In this document: positions 31,871-32,195 of the stretch, one piece after another
How positions within the stretch are numbered: position 1 is the first letter of the stretch
Layout of the letters: each line of letters begins with the position of its first letter
Assembly: GCA_035263125.1 (NCBI GenBank)
Contig: DATFRP010000049.1
Location: forward strand, 1 to 32,195
Source of the DNA: Gp6-AA40 sp035263125
GTDB lineage: Bacteria > Acidobacteriota > Vicinamibacteria > Vicinamibacterales > UBA2999
DNA: 32,195 nucleotides
Direction of reading: 5' to 3'
The notes under the pieces: model-generated
The model's input: only the letters and a program-made list of their open reading frames with translations
What the model was told of the DNA's origin: nothing
Databases searched by the model: none
Made by a program: the position numbers and the translations under genes

Positions 31871-32195
31871 TCACTGAAGCGCAGTCAGGCGCTTCAGGAA
31901 CAGCGCCTGCATCGCATACAAGACAACGAAGTAGGTCACGAACACGGTGACGAACAGTACCGGCCTCAGCGCCATCAGCCGCAGCATGATCGCGACGTAG
32001 AGCGCAAAAAAGATCAACTTGATGGCAAAGCCCACGATCATCACGCCCATCACCCGCTCGGGAGCAGACCTGTGCGTCCGCTCGATCGAGAGCCAGCTGA
32101 GGCACGTGGCCACCAGCGGACCGAGCATGCCGAAGAGCGCCTCCGGGTTCAGCCCGTCTCCGGCGACCGCGGTGATTGCGAGCCAGGACGTCAGA
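31871..32195 (-). CDS. probable ATP synthase subunit I-like membrane protein, 5' end outside window
   Basis: The frame is open to the window edge (about 107 codons); an in-frame ATG at 32128 would give 85 residues. Three to four hydrophobic segments are seen: 'GLNPEALFGMLGPLVATCLSWLSI', 'VMGVMIVGFAIKLIFFALYVAIML', 'PVLFVTVFVTYFVVLYAMQALFL'. The gene directly precedes atpB, 6 bp apart, the usual place of AtpI-like subunits that help c-ring assembly or Mg2+ uptake. Sequence similarity to AtpI is only by topology and position, so the call is modest. The start is probably upstream of the window because hydrophobic coding sequence continues before the ATG. Confidence 0.7.
   Translation of the reverse strand, partial: LTSWLAITAVAGDGLNPEALFGMLGPLVATCLSWLSIERTHRSAPERVMGVMIVGFAIKLIFFALYVAIMLRLMALRPVLFVTVFVTYFVVLYAMQALFLKRLTALQ

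Noticed and set aside
1..32195. tRNA genes, CRISPR arrays, insertion sequences or phage genes
   Set aside because: No TPsiC-arm-like stretch with a matching cloverleaf, no regularly spaced repeats, and no transposase or integrase motif was found by eye.

Overview
The window reads as a piece of chromosome from a GC-rich acidobacterium, probably of the Vicinamibacteria type. This is inferred from marker families, not from an rRNA gene. The markers are two very large MacB/FtsX-like permeases with no ATPase beside them (the 'acidobacterial duplicated orphan permease', ADOP, type), one paired with a PadR regulator; a TIGR03435 secreted protein; DUF6152 and DUF4159 proteins; a TPR-sulfatase; and many secreted proteins with carboxypeptidase-regulatory-like domains. 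I see no tRNA, rRNA, CRISPR array, insertion sequence or phage gene.

Layout. 1-1833: 3' part of an ADOP permease, followed within a few bases by the tail of a lost GIY-YIG nuclease gene. 2.1-7.3 kb: two class I methyltransferases, a DUF6152 exported protein, an ECF sigma factor with a small membrane-protein partner, a truncated O-methyltransferase remnant and a DUF4159 protein. 7.5-10.9 kb: a secreted phosphoesterase, a GNAT acetyltransferase and a Tat-exported FAD oxidoreductase. 11.0-14.1 kb: a PadR regulator and an 898-residue ADOP permease, preceded by a 21-bp dyad that looks like a PadR operator. 14.1-16.6 kb: a third methyltransferase, an NTF2-like exported protein and a TIGR03435 protein. 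16.6-20.2 kb: a 1191-residue secreted nuclease of the ExeM/NucH kind with two lamin-tail domains.

20.4-26.3 kb is the best-organised block: an M23 peptidase, a cupredoxin-like lipoprotein, heme A synthase (CtaA), heme O synthase (CtaB), a DUF420 protein and a membrane diguanylate cyclase. The last five genes overlap start-to-stop (1, 4, 4 and 1 nt), so the c-di-GMP enzyme appears translationally coupled to cytochrome-oxidase cofactor assembly. 26.3-29.1 kb: a carboxypeptidase-regulatory/TPR protein and a sulfatase-like/TPR protein, 3 bp apart. 29.1-32.2 kb, minus strand: an F0-only ATP synthase operon (probable subunit I, a, c, b) ending in a UPF0104/YbhN-like membrane protein instead of the F1 genes.

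No stretch over 300 bases lacks a gene. Nothing is a clear-cut new defence or mobile system. The most testable novelties are the diguanylate cyclase locked into the heme A operon, the PadR dyad, the compact TPR-sulfatase operon and two gene remnants that mark recombination points.
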